Positions 43,872 to 52,738 of a stretch of DNA of 64,000 nt are shown piece after piece. The notes beneath the pieces are model-generated. The model had not been told where the DNA came from and made no database searches. It saw only the letters and a program-made list of their open reading frames with translations. The number at the start of each line of letters is the position of its first letter. Position 1 is the stretch's first letter. A program made the position numbers and the translations under genes. The stretch is from Pseudomonas capeferrum (GTDB lineage Bacteria; Pseudomonadota; Gammaproteobacteria; Pseudomonadales; Pseudomonadaceae), in contig NZ_JMIT01000001.1 in assembly GCF_000731675.1 (NCBI RefSeq), positions 681,526-745,525 on the forward strand. Direction: 5' to 3'.

Positions 43872-45122
43872 GTGTACGATTTCATCATCATCGGCGGTGG
43901 CATTGTGGGCATGTCCACCGCCATGCACCTGATCAAGGTGTACCCGGACGCCAAGATTCTCCTGCTGGAGAAGGAGTCCGGCCCGGCGCGCCACCAGACC
44001 GGGCACAACAGCGGGGTGATCCATGCCGGGGTGTACTACACCCCCGGCAGCCTCAAGGCACGCTTCTGCCTGGAAGGCAACAAGGCAACCAAGGCCTTCT
44101 GCACCCAGCACGGCATCGCCTTCGATGAATGCGGCAAGTTGCTGGTGGCCACCAACGACCTGGAAATGCAACGCATGAAGGCGTTGTGGGAACGCACCGC
44201 GGCCAATGGCCTGGAGCGCCAGTGGTTGTCGGCCGACGAGCTGCAAGAGCGCGAGCCCAATATCGTCGGCCTGGGCGGGATCTTCGTGCCCTCCAGCGGC
44301 ATCGTCAATTACGCCGAGGTGACGGCGGCCATGGGCCGTGAGTTCCAGCGTGCCGGTGGCGAGATCCGCTACAGCGCCGAAGTGGTCGGCCTCGAGGAGC
44401 GCGCCAGCGAAGTGGTCGTGCGTACCCGCAGCGACGAGGTGCACAGCCGCTTCCTGGTCACCTGTTCGGGGCTGATGGCCGACCGCGTGGTGAGCATGCT
44501 TGGCATCCGCACCCACTTTGTGATCTGCCCGTTCCGCGGCGAGTACTACTTGCTGCCCAAGCAGCACAACCAGATCGTCAACCACCTGATCTACCCGATT
44601 CCGGACCCGTCCATGCCGTTTCTGGGCGTGCACCTGACGCGCATGATCGACGGCACCGTGACCGTGGGCCCCAACGCGGTGCTGGCGATGAAGCGCGAAG
44701 GCTACCGCAAGGCCGACGTCAGCGTGGCGGACATGTTCCAGACCCTGACCACTCCCGGCATCCTCAAGGTGCTGGCCAAGAACCTGCGCCCGGGCCTGAT
44801 CGAGATGAAGAATTCGCTGTTCAAGGGCGGCTACCTCAAGCAGGTGCAGAAGTACTGCCCGAGCATCACCAAGGATGACCTCACACCTTACCCGGCGGGT
44901 GTCCGGGCACAGGCGGTGTCACGCGATGGCAAGCTCATCGACGACTTCCTCTTCGTCAATTCGGCGCGCAGCGTGAACGTCTGCAATGCGCCATCGCCTG
45001 CCGCCACCTCGGCCATCCCGATCGGCGCCTACATCGTCGAGAAGGTCTGCGCACAAGTCGCCCTGCAGGGGGGCGGCTTGCCCAAGCCAGACCTGGCCGG
45101 CAAGCAGCGCGCTGCCGGCTGA
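43872..45122 (+). CDS. lhgO: L-2-hydroxyglutarate oxidase
   Basis: 416 residues starting at a GTG (43872) with GGAGG upstream; YDFIIIGGGIVGMSTAMHLI is the FAD-binding N-terminus. GPARHQTGHNSGVIHAGVYYTPGS is the LhgO-specific block. It oxidises L-2-hydroxyglutarate to 2-oxoglutarate and passes electrons to the quinone pool, at the inner membrane. It follows glaH by 22 bases, so the two complete the glutarate to 2-oxoglutarate conversion. The long C-terminal tail ends in KPDLAGKQRAAG. Confidence 0.94.
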   Translation: MYDFIIIGGGIVGMSTAMHLIKVYPDAKILLLEKESGPARHQTGHNSGVIHAGVYYTPGSLKARFCLEGNKATKAFCTQHGIAFDECGKLLVATNDLEMQRMKALWERTAANGLERQWLSADELQEREPNIVGLGGIFVPSSGIVNYAEVTAAMGREFQRAGGEIRYSAEVVGLEERASEVVVRTRSDEVHSRFLVTCSGLMADRVVSMLGIRTHFVICPFRGEYYLLPKQHNQIVNHLIYPIPDPSMPFLGVHLTRMIDGTVTVGPNAVLAMKREGYRKADVSVADMFQTLTTPGILKVLAKNLRPGLIEMKNSLFKGGYLKQVQKYCPSITKDDLTPYPAGVRAQAVSRDGKLIDDFLFVNSARSVNVCNAPSPAATSAIPIGAYIVEKVCAQVALQGGGLPKPDLAGKQRAAG

Positions 45123-45165
45123 GCAGGCCGGCAACCCCAGCGGATCTGCGTTTCGTTTTACTCAA

Positions 45166-45208
45166 CCCGCCTGGCCCTACTCACCATTTAGGGCCGGGTG
45201 GGCTTTTT
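45166..45208 (+). terminator. Rho-independent terminator after lhgO
   Basis: CCCGCCTGGCCCTA (45166-45179) pairs with TAGGGCCGGGTGGG (45189-45202), two G-U type mismatches, and is followed by CTTTTT. It separates lhgO from gabP, so the permease probably has partly independent transcription. Confidence 0.8.
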
Positions 45209-45267
45209 CGCGCCCGTGTTCGCTAGACGGCGCAGCGCGGGCATGACAAGAACAAGAAGGTAAGGCC

Positions 45268-46659
45268 ATGCAAACAGACAAGAACAATTTGAGTCATGGG
45301 TTGAAATCGCGGCACGTCACCATGTTGTCCATCGCCGGGGTGATCGGCGCCGGCCTGTTCGTCGGCTCCGGTCGGGCCATCGCCGAGGCCGGGCCCGCCA
45401 CCATCCTCGCGTATATCCTGGCCGGTGGGCTGGTGGTGCTGGTCATGCGCATGCTGGCCGAAATGGCGGTCGCCTCACCGGATACCGGCTCGTTTTCCAC
45501 CTATGCCGACCTCGCCATCGGCAAGTGGGCCGGCTATACCATCGGTTGGCTGTACTGGTGGTTCTGGGTGCTGATCATCCCCATCGAGGCCAACATTGCC
45601 GCCACCATCATCAACACCTATGTGCCGCAGATGGAAATCTGGGTGCTGTCGTTGGTGATCACCCTGCTGCTGACGGCCACCAACCTGTTCAGCGTGAAGA
45701 ACTACGGCGAGTTCGAGTTCTGGCTGGCGCTGGTCAAGGTCATTGCCATCGTCGCCTTCATCATTCTGGGCGCCTGCGCCATTTTCGGCCTGCTGCCCAG
45801 CGCCGGCGTCAGCGGTGTTTCGCGCCTGTGGGACACCGGCGGCTTCATGCCCAATGGCTTCGGCGCGGTACTCAGTGCCATGCTGATCACCATGTTCTCG
45901 TTCCTTGGGGCCGAGGTGGTGACCATTGCCGCCGCCGAGTCGGACGAGGCGGGCAAGCATATCTCCAAGGCCACCAACTCGGTGATCTGGCGGATCACGC
46001 TGTTCTACATCCTGTCGATCTTCATCGTCATCGCGCTGGTGCCCTGGACCGACCCGCGGTTGGCCACCGAGGGCTCCTACGTCACGGTGCTGGATACGCT
46101 TGGTGTGCCGCATGCCAAGGCCATCATCGACTTCGTCGTGCTGACCTCGGTCACCAGTTGCCTGAACTCGTCGCTGTACACCGCGTCGCGCATGGTCTAT
46201 TCGCTGAGCCGTCGTGGTGATGCGCCGGCCTGTGCCCAAGTGACCAGCCGCAGCGGTACGCCGATTGTCGCGGTGCTGCTGTCCACCGGTGCGGCGTTTC
46301 TGGCGGTGATCGCCAATTACCTGGTGCCGGCCAAGGTGTTTGGCTTCCTGATGGCAAGCTCCGGCGCCATCGCCTTGCTGGTGTACCTGGTGATTGCTAT
46401 TTCCCAACTGCGCCTGCGCAAGCGCCTGACTGCGCAAGGCAAGACACTGAACTACCGCATGTGGCTGTTCCCATGGCTGACCTGGGCGGTGATCCTGTTC
46501 ATCAGCAGCGTGCTGGTGGTGATGCTGTTGCGCCCGGACCATCGCCTTGAGGTGGTTTCCACCCTGGTGCTGGCGGTATTCGTGGTGTGCTCGGGGTTGC
46601 TGATCACGCGCCGACGGGCGCGGGTGGCGCCAGGCAGCACCGTGGGGCAGGGCGCCTAG
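45268..46659 (+). CDS. gabP: GabP-like amino acid permease
   Basis: 463 residues, 12 membrane helices of the APC family. GLKSRHVTMLSIAGVIGAGLFVGSG at the N-terminus and DFVVLTSVTSCLNSSLYTASRMVYSLSRRGDAP in the middle match GABA permease GabP. In this setting it imports 5-aminovalerate or GABA for the lysine/glutarate route. AGAAGG precedes the ATG. It sits behind the lhgO terminator but in the same direction, as in related genomes. Confidence 0.88.
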   Translation: MQTDKNNLSHGLKSRHVTMLSIAGVIGAGLFVGSGRAIAEAGPATILAYILAGGLVVLVMRMLAEMAVASPDTGSFSTYADLAIGKWAGYTIGWLYWWFWVLIIPIEANIAATIINTYVPQMEIWVLSLVITLLLTATNLFSVKNYGEFEFWLALVKVIAIVAFIILGACAIFGLLPSAGVSGVSRLWDTGGFMPNGFGAVLSAMLITMFSFLGAEVVTIAAAESDEAGKHISKATNSVIWRITLFYILSIFIVIALVPWTDPRLATEGSYVTVLDTLGVPHAKAIIDFVVLTSVTSCLNSSLYTASRMVYSLSRRGDAPACAQVTSRSGTPIVAVLLSTGAAFLAVIANYLVPAKVFGFLMASSGAIALLVYLVIAISQLRLRKRLTAQGKTLNYRMWLFPWLTWAVILFISSVLVVMLLRPDHRLEVVSTLVLAVFVVCSGLLITRRRARVAPGSTVGQGA

Positions 46660-46770
46660 GCGGCCGGTAACAGACGAACGTTGCATCTCAGACGAGCAAG
46701 ATCCATCAGGCTGTGAGAGGATGGCCGCCACCTCCACGGCTCGGCCACAGGACCCCAGAACTCAAGCCTG

Positions 46771-47664
46771 ATGAAGACTCCAAAAAGAATCGAACCCCTG
46801 ATCGAAGACGGCCTGGTCGACGAAGTACTGCGACCTCTGATGAGCGGCAAGGAAGCTGCGGTCTACGTGGTGCGCTGCGGTACCCAGGTGCGCTGCGCCA
46901 AGGTCTACAAAGAGGCCAACAAGCGTAGTTTCCGCCAGGCCGCCGAGTACCAGGAAGGCCGCAAGGTACGTAACAGCCGCCAGGCCCGCGCCATGGCCAA
47001 AGGCTCCAAGTACGGTCGTAAAGAGGCCGAAGATGCTTGGCAGAACGCTGAAGTGGCGGCCCTGTTCCGCCTGGCCAGCGCCGGTGTGCGGGTGCCCAAG
47101 CCTTACGATTTCCAGGATGGCGTACTGTTGATGGAGCTGGTGACGGACGCCGACGGCGACGCCGCCCCGCGCCTCAACGATGTGCACCTGGAAGCCGAAG
47201 AAGCTCGCGAATTCCACACATTCGTTATCCGCCAGATCGTCCTGATGCTCTGCGCAGGGCTGGTGCACGGCGACCTCTCCGAGTTCAACGTGCTGCTCGG
47301 CCCTGACGGCCCGGTGATCATCGACTTGCCACAAGCGGTGGATGCAGCCGGCAACAACCATGCCTTCAGCATGTTGCAACGTGATGTGTCGAACATGGCC
47401 CATTACTTCGGCCGCTTCGCCCCGGAGCTCAAGGACACCCGCTATGCCCAGGAAATGTGGGCGTTGTTCGAAGCGGGCGAACTGAAAGCGGACAGCCCGT
47501 TGACCGGCGTGTTCGCTGACGACGACGAGGAAGCCGACGTGGATGGCGTGCTGCGTGAAATCGAAGCCGCGCGGTTCGATGACGCCCGCCGCCGCGCCGC
47601 CTTGGCGGACGCCGAGCGTGGCCCGGTCAAGGGTGAAGAACCCCCTCCGCCCTGGATGCAGTAG
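46771..47664 (+). CDS. RIO1-type serine/threonine protein kinase (PA4780 family)
   Basis: 297 residues. A RIO kinase fold: KEAAVYVVRCGTQVRCAKVYKE (ATP loop and Lys), catalytic LVHGDLSEFNVLL (HxDxxxxN) and VIIDLPQAVD (the metal Asp of the DFG-equivalent). The acidic C-terminal tail (DDDEEADVDGV) ends in PPPPWMQ. Bacterial members of this group autophosphorylate; targets unknown. Single gene, no operon partner. Confidence 0.9.
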   Translation: MKTPKRIEPLIEDGLVDEVLRPLMSGKEAAVYVVRCGTQVRCAKVYKEANKRSFRQAAEYQEGRKVRNSRQARAMAKGSKYGRKEAEDAWQNAEVAALFRLASAGVRVPKPYDFQDGVLLMELVTDADGDAAPRLNDVHLEAEEAREFHTFVIRQIVLMLCAGLVHGDLSEFNVLLGPDGPVIIDLPQAVDAAGNNHAFSMLQRDVSNMAHYFGRFAPELKDTRYAQEMWALFEAGELKADSPLTGVFADDDEEADVDGVLREIEAARFDDARRRAALADAERGPVKGEEPPPPWMQ

Positions 47665-47710
47665 TCCATTGGGGCCGCCTGGCGGCCCAACCCTGTGGCG
47701 CTGGCGAGGT

Positions 47711-48352
47711 TCAGTTCGCTGGCGGCACAAACCCGTTGCGCTGGTAGAACCGCTCCAGTTCATGGGCCTCAGGCTCAACCCCGGTGAAAATCCGCAGGTA
47801 CTCTGGAATGAAGCGCATCCGCAGCGCCAGCGGTTCGTAGGTCTTCATGCTGATGTAGCCGATCTGCGCCAGGTAGATCGAGCGGGCGCGCGTGGCGGCG
47901 GCATCCTCGCTGAAGCCGAAGCGGTCGAACATCTGCTTCAGGGCCTGCATGCGCAGGGCGTCGGCCTCGACGATCTCGGCGGCTACCTGTTCCGACTGCA
48001 GGGCCCAACTGCGCATGGCGAATTCGAACTGCGAATCGAACAGTTCGCTGTTCAGCCAGCAATCGAACACATTGAGTATCGCCTCGCTGATCGACGCCGC
48101 ATACGCCTGTGAATGGCTCACCAGGTTGCTGGTGTTCTTGCGCTTCCACTGCTCGATCAGCGCTGCCAGCAACGCCTCGCGGTCCTCGAAGTACCAATAG
48201 AAACTGGTGCGGGCAAGGTTGAGTTTTTTCGCCAGCGGCAATACCCGCACAGCATCCACCCCCGATTCCTTGAGGGTTTCGTAAGCGGCGTTCAGCCAGC
48301 TTTCGAGCGAACCGCGGGCGGCGAGTTCTGGGGTCTTCGAAGTCATGTTCAT
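47711..48352 (-). CDS. TetR family regulator of the N-demethylase module
   Basis: 213 residues. The N-terminal helix-turn-helix is SWLNAAYETLKESGVDAVRVLPLAKKLNLARTSFYWYFEDREALLAALI; the rest is a helical ligand domain. Divergent from the flavoprotein demethylase gene across a 126-base gap that holds a 37-base dyad. GGAAGA lies before the ATG at 48352; the frame to 48400 would run into that dyad. It most likely represses the downstream gene set and itself; ligand unknown. Confidence 0.88.
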   Translation of the reverse strand: MNMTSKTPELAARGSLESWLNAAYETLKESGVDAVRVLPLAKKLNLARTSFYWYFEDREALLAALIEQWKRKNTSNLVSHSQAYAASISEAILNVFDCWLNSELFDSQFEFAMRSWALQSEQVAAEIVEADALRMQALKQMFDRFGFSEDAAATRARSIYLAQIGYISMKTYEPLALRMRFIPEYLRIFTGVEPEAHELERFYQRNGFVPPAN

Positions 48353-48393
48353 GGGCGCATTCTTCCGTATCCATGGCAGGCTGGCAAGCGCAA

Positions 48394-48430
48394 TGTACAC
48401 CTGTGTCTAATTAATTGACACCTGTGTACA
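48394..48430. promoter_or_regulatory. Candidate TetR operator between divergent genes
   Basis: TGTACACCTGTGTC (48394-48407) and GACACCTGTGTACA (48417-48430) are near-perfect inverse copies, 12 of 14 positions, with a 9-base TAATTAATT spacer. Each arm is also nearly self-complementary. Centred between the two divergent starts, as for TetR sites. Confidence 0.65.
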
Positions 48431-48478
48431 TGGGGGCTAATGTCGTTTTTGCCTGATGCCCTGAACGCGAGAACAATC

Positions 48479-50515
48479 ATGTCAAATGACCCGTTGCTTC
48501 AGCCGTACCAACTCAAGCACCTCACCTTGCGCAACCGCATCATCACCACCTCCCACGAACCGGCCTACCCCGAAGACGGCATGCCCAAGCAGCTGTACCG
48601 TGCCTACCATGTCGAGCGCGCCAAGGCCGGCGTGGCAATGACCATGACCGCCGGCTCCGCCGCCATTTCCCGAGACAGCCCGCCAGTGTTCAACAACGTG
48701 CTGGCCTACAAGGACGAGGTGGTCGGCTGGATGAAAGACCTCACCGACGAGTGCCACGAGCATGGCGCGGCGGTGATGATCCAGCTCACCCACCTGGGCC
48801 GGCGTACCCGCTGGGACAAAGGCGACTGGTTGCCAGTGGTGTCACCGTCGCACAACCAGGAGCCGGCGCACCGGGCCTTCCCCAAGCGCCTGGAGATCTG
48901 GGACATCGAGCGCATCATCAAGGACTACGCCGACGCTGCCGAACGCATGCAGGCCGCCGGGCTCGACGGCATCGAGCTGCAGGCCTACGGCCACCTGATG
49001 GACCAGTTCTGGTCACCGCTGACCAACGAGTTGCAGAACGTCTACGGCGGCTCCCTGGAAAACCGCCTGCGCTTCACCTTCGAAGTGCTCGCCGCGATTC
49101 GGCAGCGGGTGGGCGACGCGTTCATCGTCGGTATCCGCTACACCGGCGACGAAGTGCTGGCCGGCGGCTTGACCCGGCAGGAAGGCCTGCAGATTTCGCA
49201 GTTGCTCAAAAACAGCGGGATGATCGACTTTCTCAACGTGATACGCGGCAATATCGCCACCGACGCAGGCCTTACCGACATCATCCCGATCCAAGGCATG
49301 CGCAACGCCCCGCACCTGGACTTCGCCGGCGAGATCCGTTCGCTGACCGGCTTCCCGACCTTCCATGCGGCGAAGATCCCGGACGTGGCCACGGCCCGCC
49401 ATGCCATCGCCGCAGGCCTGGTGGACATGGTCGGCATGACGCGCGCGCACATGACCGACCCGCACATCGTGCGCAAGATCATCGAAGGCCGCGAAGACCA
49501 GATCCGCCCCTGCGTCGGCGCCAACTATTGCCTGGACCGCATCTACCACGGTGGTGCCGCCTACTGTATTCACAACGCCGCCACCGGGCGCGAAACCAGC
49601 ATGCCCCACGACATCGCCAAGGCGCCGGTGCGGCGCAAGGTGGTCATCGTCGGTGCCGGCCCGGCAGGGCTGGAGGCGGCGCGGGTGGCGGGCGAGCGTG
49701 GCCATGAAGTGGTGGTGTACGAGGTGGCTGACAAGGCCGGCGGGCAAATCCGCCTGACCGCGCAGTCCGAGCGGCGCAAGGAAATGATCAGCATCGTCGA
49801 CTGGCGTCTGGCCCAGTGCGAGCGCCTGGGCGTGACCTTCCACTACAACGTGTGGGCCGACAGCCAGATCATCCTCGACGAGGCCGCCGATGTGGTCATC
49901 GTCGCGACCGGTGGGCTTCCCCATACCGAAGTGCTGGAGCACGGCAACGACCTGGTGGTGTCGAGCTGGGACATCATCTCCGGCGACGTGAAGCCTGGGC
50001 GCAACGTGCTGGTGTATGACGATGCCGGGGACCATGCCGCCCTGCAGGCCGCCGAGTTCATTGCGCAAAGCGGCGCACGCACCGAGATCATGACCCCCGA
50101 CCGAACCTTCTCGCCAGAAGTCATGGGCATGAACCTGGTGCCCTACATGCGCACCCTGCAGCAACTGGACACGACCTTCACCGTCACCTGGCGGCTGAAG
50201 GCGGTACACAAGGGTGAAGCCGGCCTGCTGGCCAGCATCGGCACCGACTACAGCGAGCTGCGCCAGACCCGGCAAGTCGACCAGGTGGTGGTCAACCATG
50301 GCACCCGCCCGCTGGACGAGCTGTATTTCCAGCTGTGCCCGTTGTCCAGCAATGAAGGGGCGGTGGAGTACATGGACCTCATTGCCGGCCGCCCGCAAAC
50401 TGTGGCCCGGCGCAACGACGGGCGCTTCCAACTGTTTCGCATCGGCGACGCGGTGGCCTCGCGCAATACCCACGCGGCCATCTATGACGCGCTGCGCCTG
50501 GTGAAAGACCTCTGA
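48479..50515 (+). CDS. DgcA/StcD-like NADH:flavin oxidoreductase (N-demethylase type)
   Basis: 678 residues. An Old Yellow Enzyme barrel (MSNDPLLQPYQLKHLTLRNR, MIQLTHLGRR, GLDGIELQAYGHLMDQFWSP, NVYGGSLENRLRF) is followed by a Cys segment (RPCVGANYCLDRIY ... AYCIHN) and a second FAD/NAD domain (VVIVGAGPAGLEAARVAGERGH). The second iron-sulfur Cys of trimethylamine dehydrogenase is Ala here (CVGA). I recall this as a feature of the dimethylglycine and N-methylproline demethylases DgcA/StcD. It should strip a methyl from a tertiary or secondary N-methyl amino acid. Start at 48479; 48440 is possible. Confidence 0.82.
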   Translation: MSNDPLLQPYQLKHLTLRNRIITTSHEPAYPEDGMPKQLYRAYHVERAKAGVAMTMTAGSAAISRDSPPVFNNVLAYKDEVVGWMKDLTDECHEHGAAVMIQLTHLGRRTRWDKGDWLPVVSPSHNQEPAHRAFPKRLEIWDIERIIKDYADAAERMQAAGLDGIELQAYGHLMDQFWSPLTNELQNVYGGSLENRLRFTFEVLAAIRQRVGDAFIVGIRYTGDEVLAGGLTRQEGLQISQLLKNSGMIDFLNVIRGNIATDAGLTDIIPIQGMRNAPHLDFAGEIRSLTGFPTFHAAKIPDVATARHAIAAGLVDMVGMTRAHMTDPHIVRKIIEGREDQIRPCVGANYCLDRIYHGGAAYCIHNAATGRETSMPHDIAKAPVRRKVVIVGAGPAGLEAARVAGERGHEVVVYEVADKAGGQIRLTAQSERRKEMISIVDWRLAQCERLGVTFHYNVWADSQIILDEAADVVIVATGGLPHTEVLEHGNDLVVSSWDIISGDVKPGRNVLVYDDAGDHAALQAAEFIAQSGARTEIMTPDRTFSPEVMGMNLVPYMRTLQQLDTTFTVTWRLKAVHKGEAGLLASIGTDYSELRQTRQVDQVVVNHGTRPLDELYFQLCPLSSNEGAVEYMDLIAGRPQTVARRNDGRFQLFRIGDAVASRNTHAAIYDALRLVKDL

Positions 50516-50611
50516 TCGGTACGCTGCACCTTAAAACTATAAACCCAGCACCACCCGCTGTTACTGCCCTGGCTCCAACAACGACAACGATATCCAGTGG
50601 AGAGTGTAACC

Positions 50612-51922
50612 ATGCACATTGGTACCCAATCGACCGAGCAGCCCTGCCTGCTCACCCCGTCATCCCTGCAGTTTCGCACCGACGCCAGCGTCACCGGCCA
50701 TGCCCTGGCACCGGTAGACAGCGGCCTGCTCGCGGCCCAGGCCGCCATCGACCGCAAGGCCCTGCGCGAATACCGCCTGCAGCGTATTCGCCAGCAACTG
50801 CGTGCGCACGACTATGGCGGCATCCTGCTCGCCGACCCGATCAACATCCGCTATGCCACCGACACCAACAACCTTGGCCTGTGGGTGATGCACTCGCCCA
50901 GCCGTTATGTGTTCGTGCCCACGGAAGGGCCGGTGGTGCTGTTCGAGTTCACCAGCAGCCGGCACAACAGCGAGCACGTCGAGACCATCGACGAGATCCG
51001 CCCGGCGCTGCCCTGGTTGTACTTTCTGGCCGGCCCCAGGGTCGATGAGAAGGCGGCCTTGTGGGCGGCGGAAGTGGCCGAGCTGATGCTGCGCCACAGT
51101 GGCGGCAATCGCCGCCTGGCGGTTGACCGTTGTGACCCTTGGGGGGCCGAGAAGCTCAAGGCCAAAGGCATCGCGTTGTTCGACGCCCAGCCGTTGATGG
51201 AGCAGGCGCGGCTGATCAAGTCCGCCGAGGAAATCGCCAGCCATCGGGTGTCCATGGCCGTGTGCGACCTGGCCATCGCCCGCATGCGGGCCAGCCTGGT
51301 GCCGGGTATTACCGAAAACCAGCTGTGGAGCATCCTCCACGGCACCAACGTGGCCCAGGGCGGCGAGTGGGCCGAGAGCCGCCTGCTCAGCTCCGGTCCG
51401 CGCACCAACCCGTGGTTCCAGGACGCCACCGACAAAGTCATCGAGGCGGGCGAGATGGTCTGCTTCGACACCGACATGGTCGGCCCCGGCGGTTACCTGT
51501 CGGACATCTCGCGCAGCTTCGTCTGCCCTGGCAAACCAGTGACCGGGGCCCAGCGCGCGCTGCTCGACATTGCCTCGCAGCAGGTCAGCCATAACCTCCA
51601 GCTGCTGCGCCCGGGGCTTTCATTCCGCGAGTTCGCCGCGCACTGCTGGCCGGTGCCGCAGCGGTTCGAGCACAACCGCTACATGATGATGCTGCACGGG
51701 GTGGGCCTGGTCGACGAGTACCCCAGCGTGGCCTACGCCGTGGACTTTGCCGAATGGGGCTACGACGGCGTGTTCGAGGAGAACATGGTGGTCTCGGTCG
51801 AGAGCTACATCGGCGAGCAAGGCGGGCGCGAGGGCGTCAAGCTTGAAGAGCAGGTGCTGATCACCGCCCAGGGTGCGGTCAAGCTGTCGAGCACGCCGCT
51901 GGTCGACGACGACCGCTATTGA
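50612..51922 (+). CDS. DddP-like M24-fold metalloenzyme, second copy
   Basis: 436 residues, same fold and length class as the protein at 30976 (shared blocks NIRYATDT, GGEWAESRLLSSGPRTNPWFQ, CFDTDM). Metal ligands kept: D286, D298, H362, E397, E412. The DddP-type pair is also present: Tyr357 in NRYMMML and Asp368 in HGVGLVDEYP. So it is not a standard peptidase or creatinase. It lies between an N-demethylase flavoprotein and an amino-acid ABC importer, so its substrate is probably an N-methylated or onium compound. ATG 50612 is taken over a GTG at 50597. Confidence 0.75.
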   Translation: MHIGTQSTEQPCLLTPSSLQFRTDASVTGHALAPVDSGLLAAQAAIDRKALREYRLQRIRQQLRAHDYGGILLADPINIRYATDTNNLGLWVMHSPSRYVFVPTEGPVVLFEFTSSRHNSEHVETIDEIRPALPWLYFLAGPRVDEKAALWAAEVAELMLRHSGGNRRLAVDRCDPWGAEKLKAKGIALFDAQPLMEQARLIKSAEEIASHRVSMAVCDLAIARMRASLVPGITENQLWSILHGTNVAQGGEWAESRLLSSGPRTNPWFQDATDKVIEAGEMVCFDTDMVGPGGYLSDISRSFVCPGKPVTGAQRALLDIASQQVSHNLQLLRPGLSFREFAAHCWPVPQRFEHNRYMMMLHGVGLVDEYPSVAYAVDFAEWGYDGVFEENMVVSVESYIGEQGGREGVKLEEQVLITAQGAVKLSSTPLVDDDRY

Positions 51923-51937
51923 GGGGAGGGCCTGCAC

Positions 51938-52738
51938 ATGAACCCGATGAGTATCCCCCTGCGTCAGGTGCCGCCAGTGCCTGCAGTGAAGCCTGCGTTT
52001 CTGCGCCTGGAATCGCTTTACAAACAGTTTGGCAAATACGAGGTGCTGCACGACGTCAACTTCGAGATGAGCAAGGGCGAGGTCGTGGCCATCATTGGCC
52101 CCAGCGGCTCGGGCAAGAGCACCTTGTTGCGCTGCATCAATCAGCTTGAGCCGCCGACGCGTGGGCGTATCCGCCTTGATGAGCTGGACATCGACGCCGC
52201 CACGCCGATGGCGCGGGCGGACCTTTTGAAACTGCGCCGGCGTATCGGCATGGTGTTCCAGTCGTTCAACCTGTTCCCGCACCTGACGGTGCTACGCAAT
52301 GTCAGCCTGGCGCAGGTCCGAACCCTGGGGCGCAGTGAGCGCGAGGCCGATGCGCGCTCGATGCAGTTGCTGGAGCGCGTGGGCCTGGCGGACAAAGCCG
52401 GGCATTATCCGGCGCGCTGTTCGGGCGGGCAGCAGCAACGCATCGCTATCGCCCGCGCCCTGGCGCTGGAGCCGCAGTTGATGCTGTTCGATGAACCGAC
52501 ATCGGCACTGGACCCGGAGCTCGGCCTGGAGGTGCTGGCGGTAATGAAGGAGCTGGCCGGGGAGGGCATGTCGATGATCGTCGTGACCCACGAAATGCAC
52601 TTTGCCGAGACCGTCTCCGACCGCGTGGTGGTCATGGCCGAGGGCCGCATCATCGAACAGGGCCCGAGTGCCCAGGTGATGCGCCAGCCACGCCATGAAC
52701 GGGTGAGCAAGTTCCTCCAGGCCGTGAGGAACCGCTGA
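51938..52738 (+). CDS. Polar amino acid ABC transporter, ATP-binding protein
   Basis: 266 residues. Walker A GPSGSGKST, signature CSGGQQQRIAIARAL, Walker B LMLFDEPTSALD, H-loop VVTHEM; the length and the MVFQSFNLFPHLTVL Q-loop are those of GlnQ/HisP-type ATPases. A strong GAGGGGAGGG site precedes the ATG 15 bases after the M24 gene. Its stop overlaps the first permease start (TGATG). It energises the importer made with the next three genes. Confidence 0.92.
   Translation: MNPMSIPLRQVPPVPAVKPAFLRLESLYKQFGKYEVLHDVNFEMSKGEVVAIIGPSGSGKSTLLRCINQLEPPTRGRIRLDELDIDAATPMARADLLKLRRRIGMVFQSFNLFPHLTVLRNVSLAQVRTLGRSEREADARSMQLLERVGLADKAGHYPARCSGGQQQRIAIARALALEPQLMLFDEPTSALDPELGLEVLAVMKELAGEGMSMIVVTHEMHFAETVSDRVVVMAEGRIIEQGPSAQVMRQPRHERVSKFLQAVRNR

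Noticed and set aside
49013..50473. 486-codon ORF antisense to the flavoprotein demethylase
   Set aside because: Shadow frame; the coding strand has clear OYE and FAD motifs.
50612..51922. Creatinase
   Set aside because: Creatinase lacks the metal site; this protein keeps all five metal ligands and the DddP-type Tyr/Asp pair.
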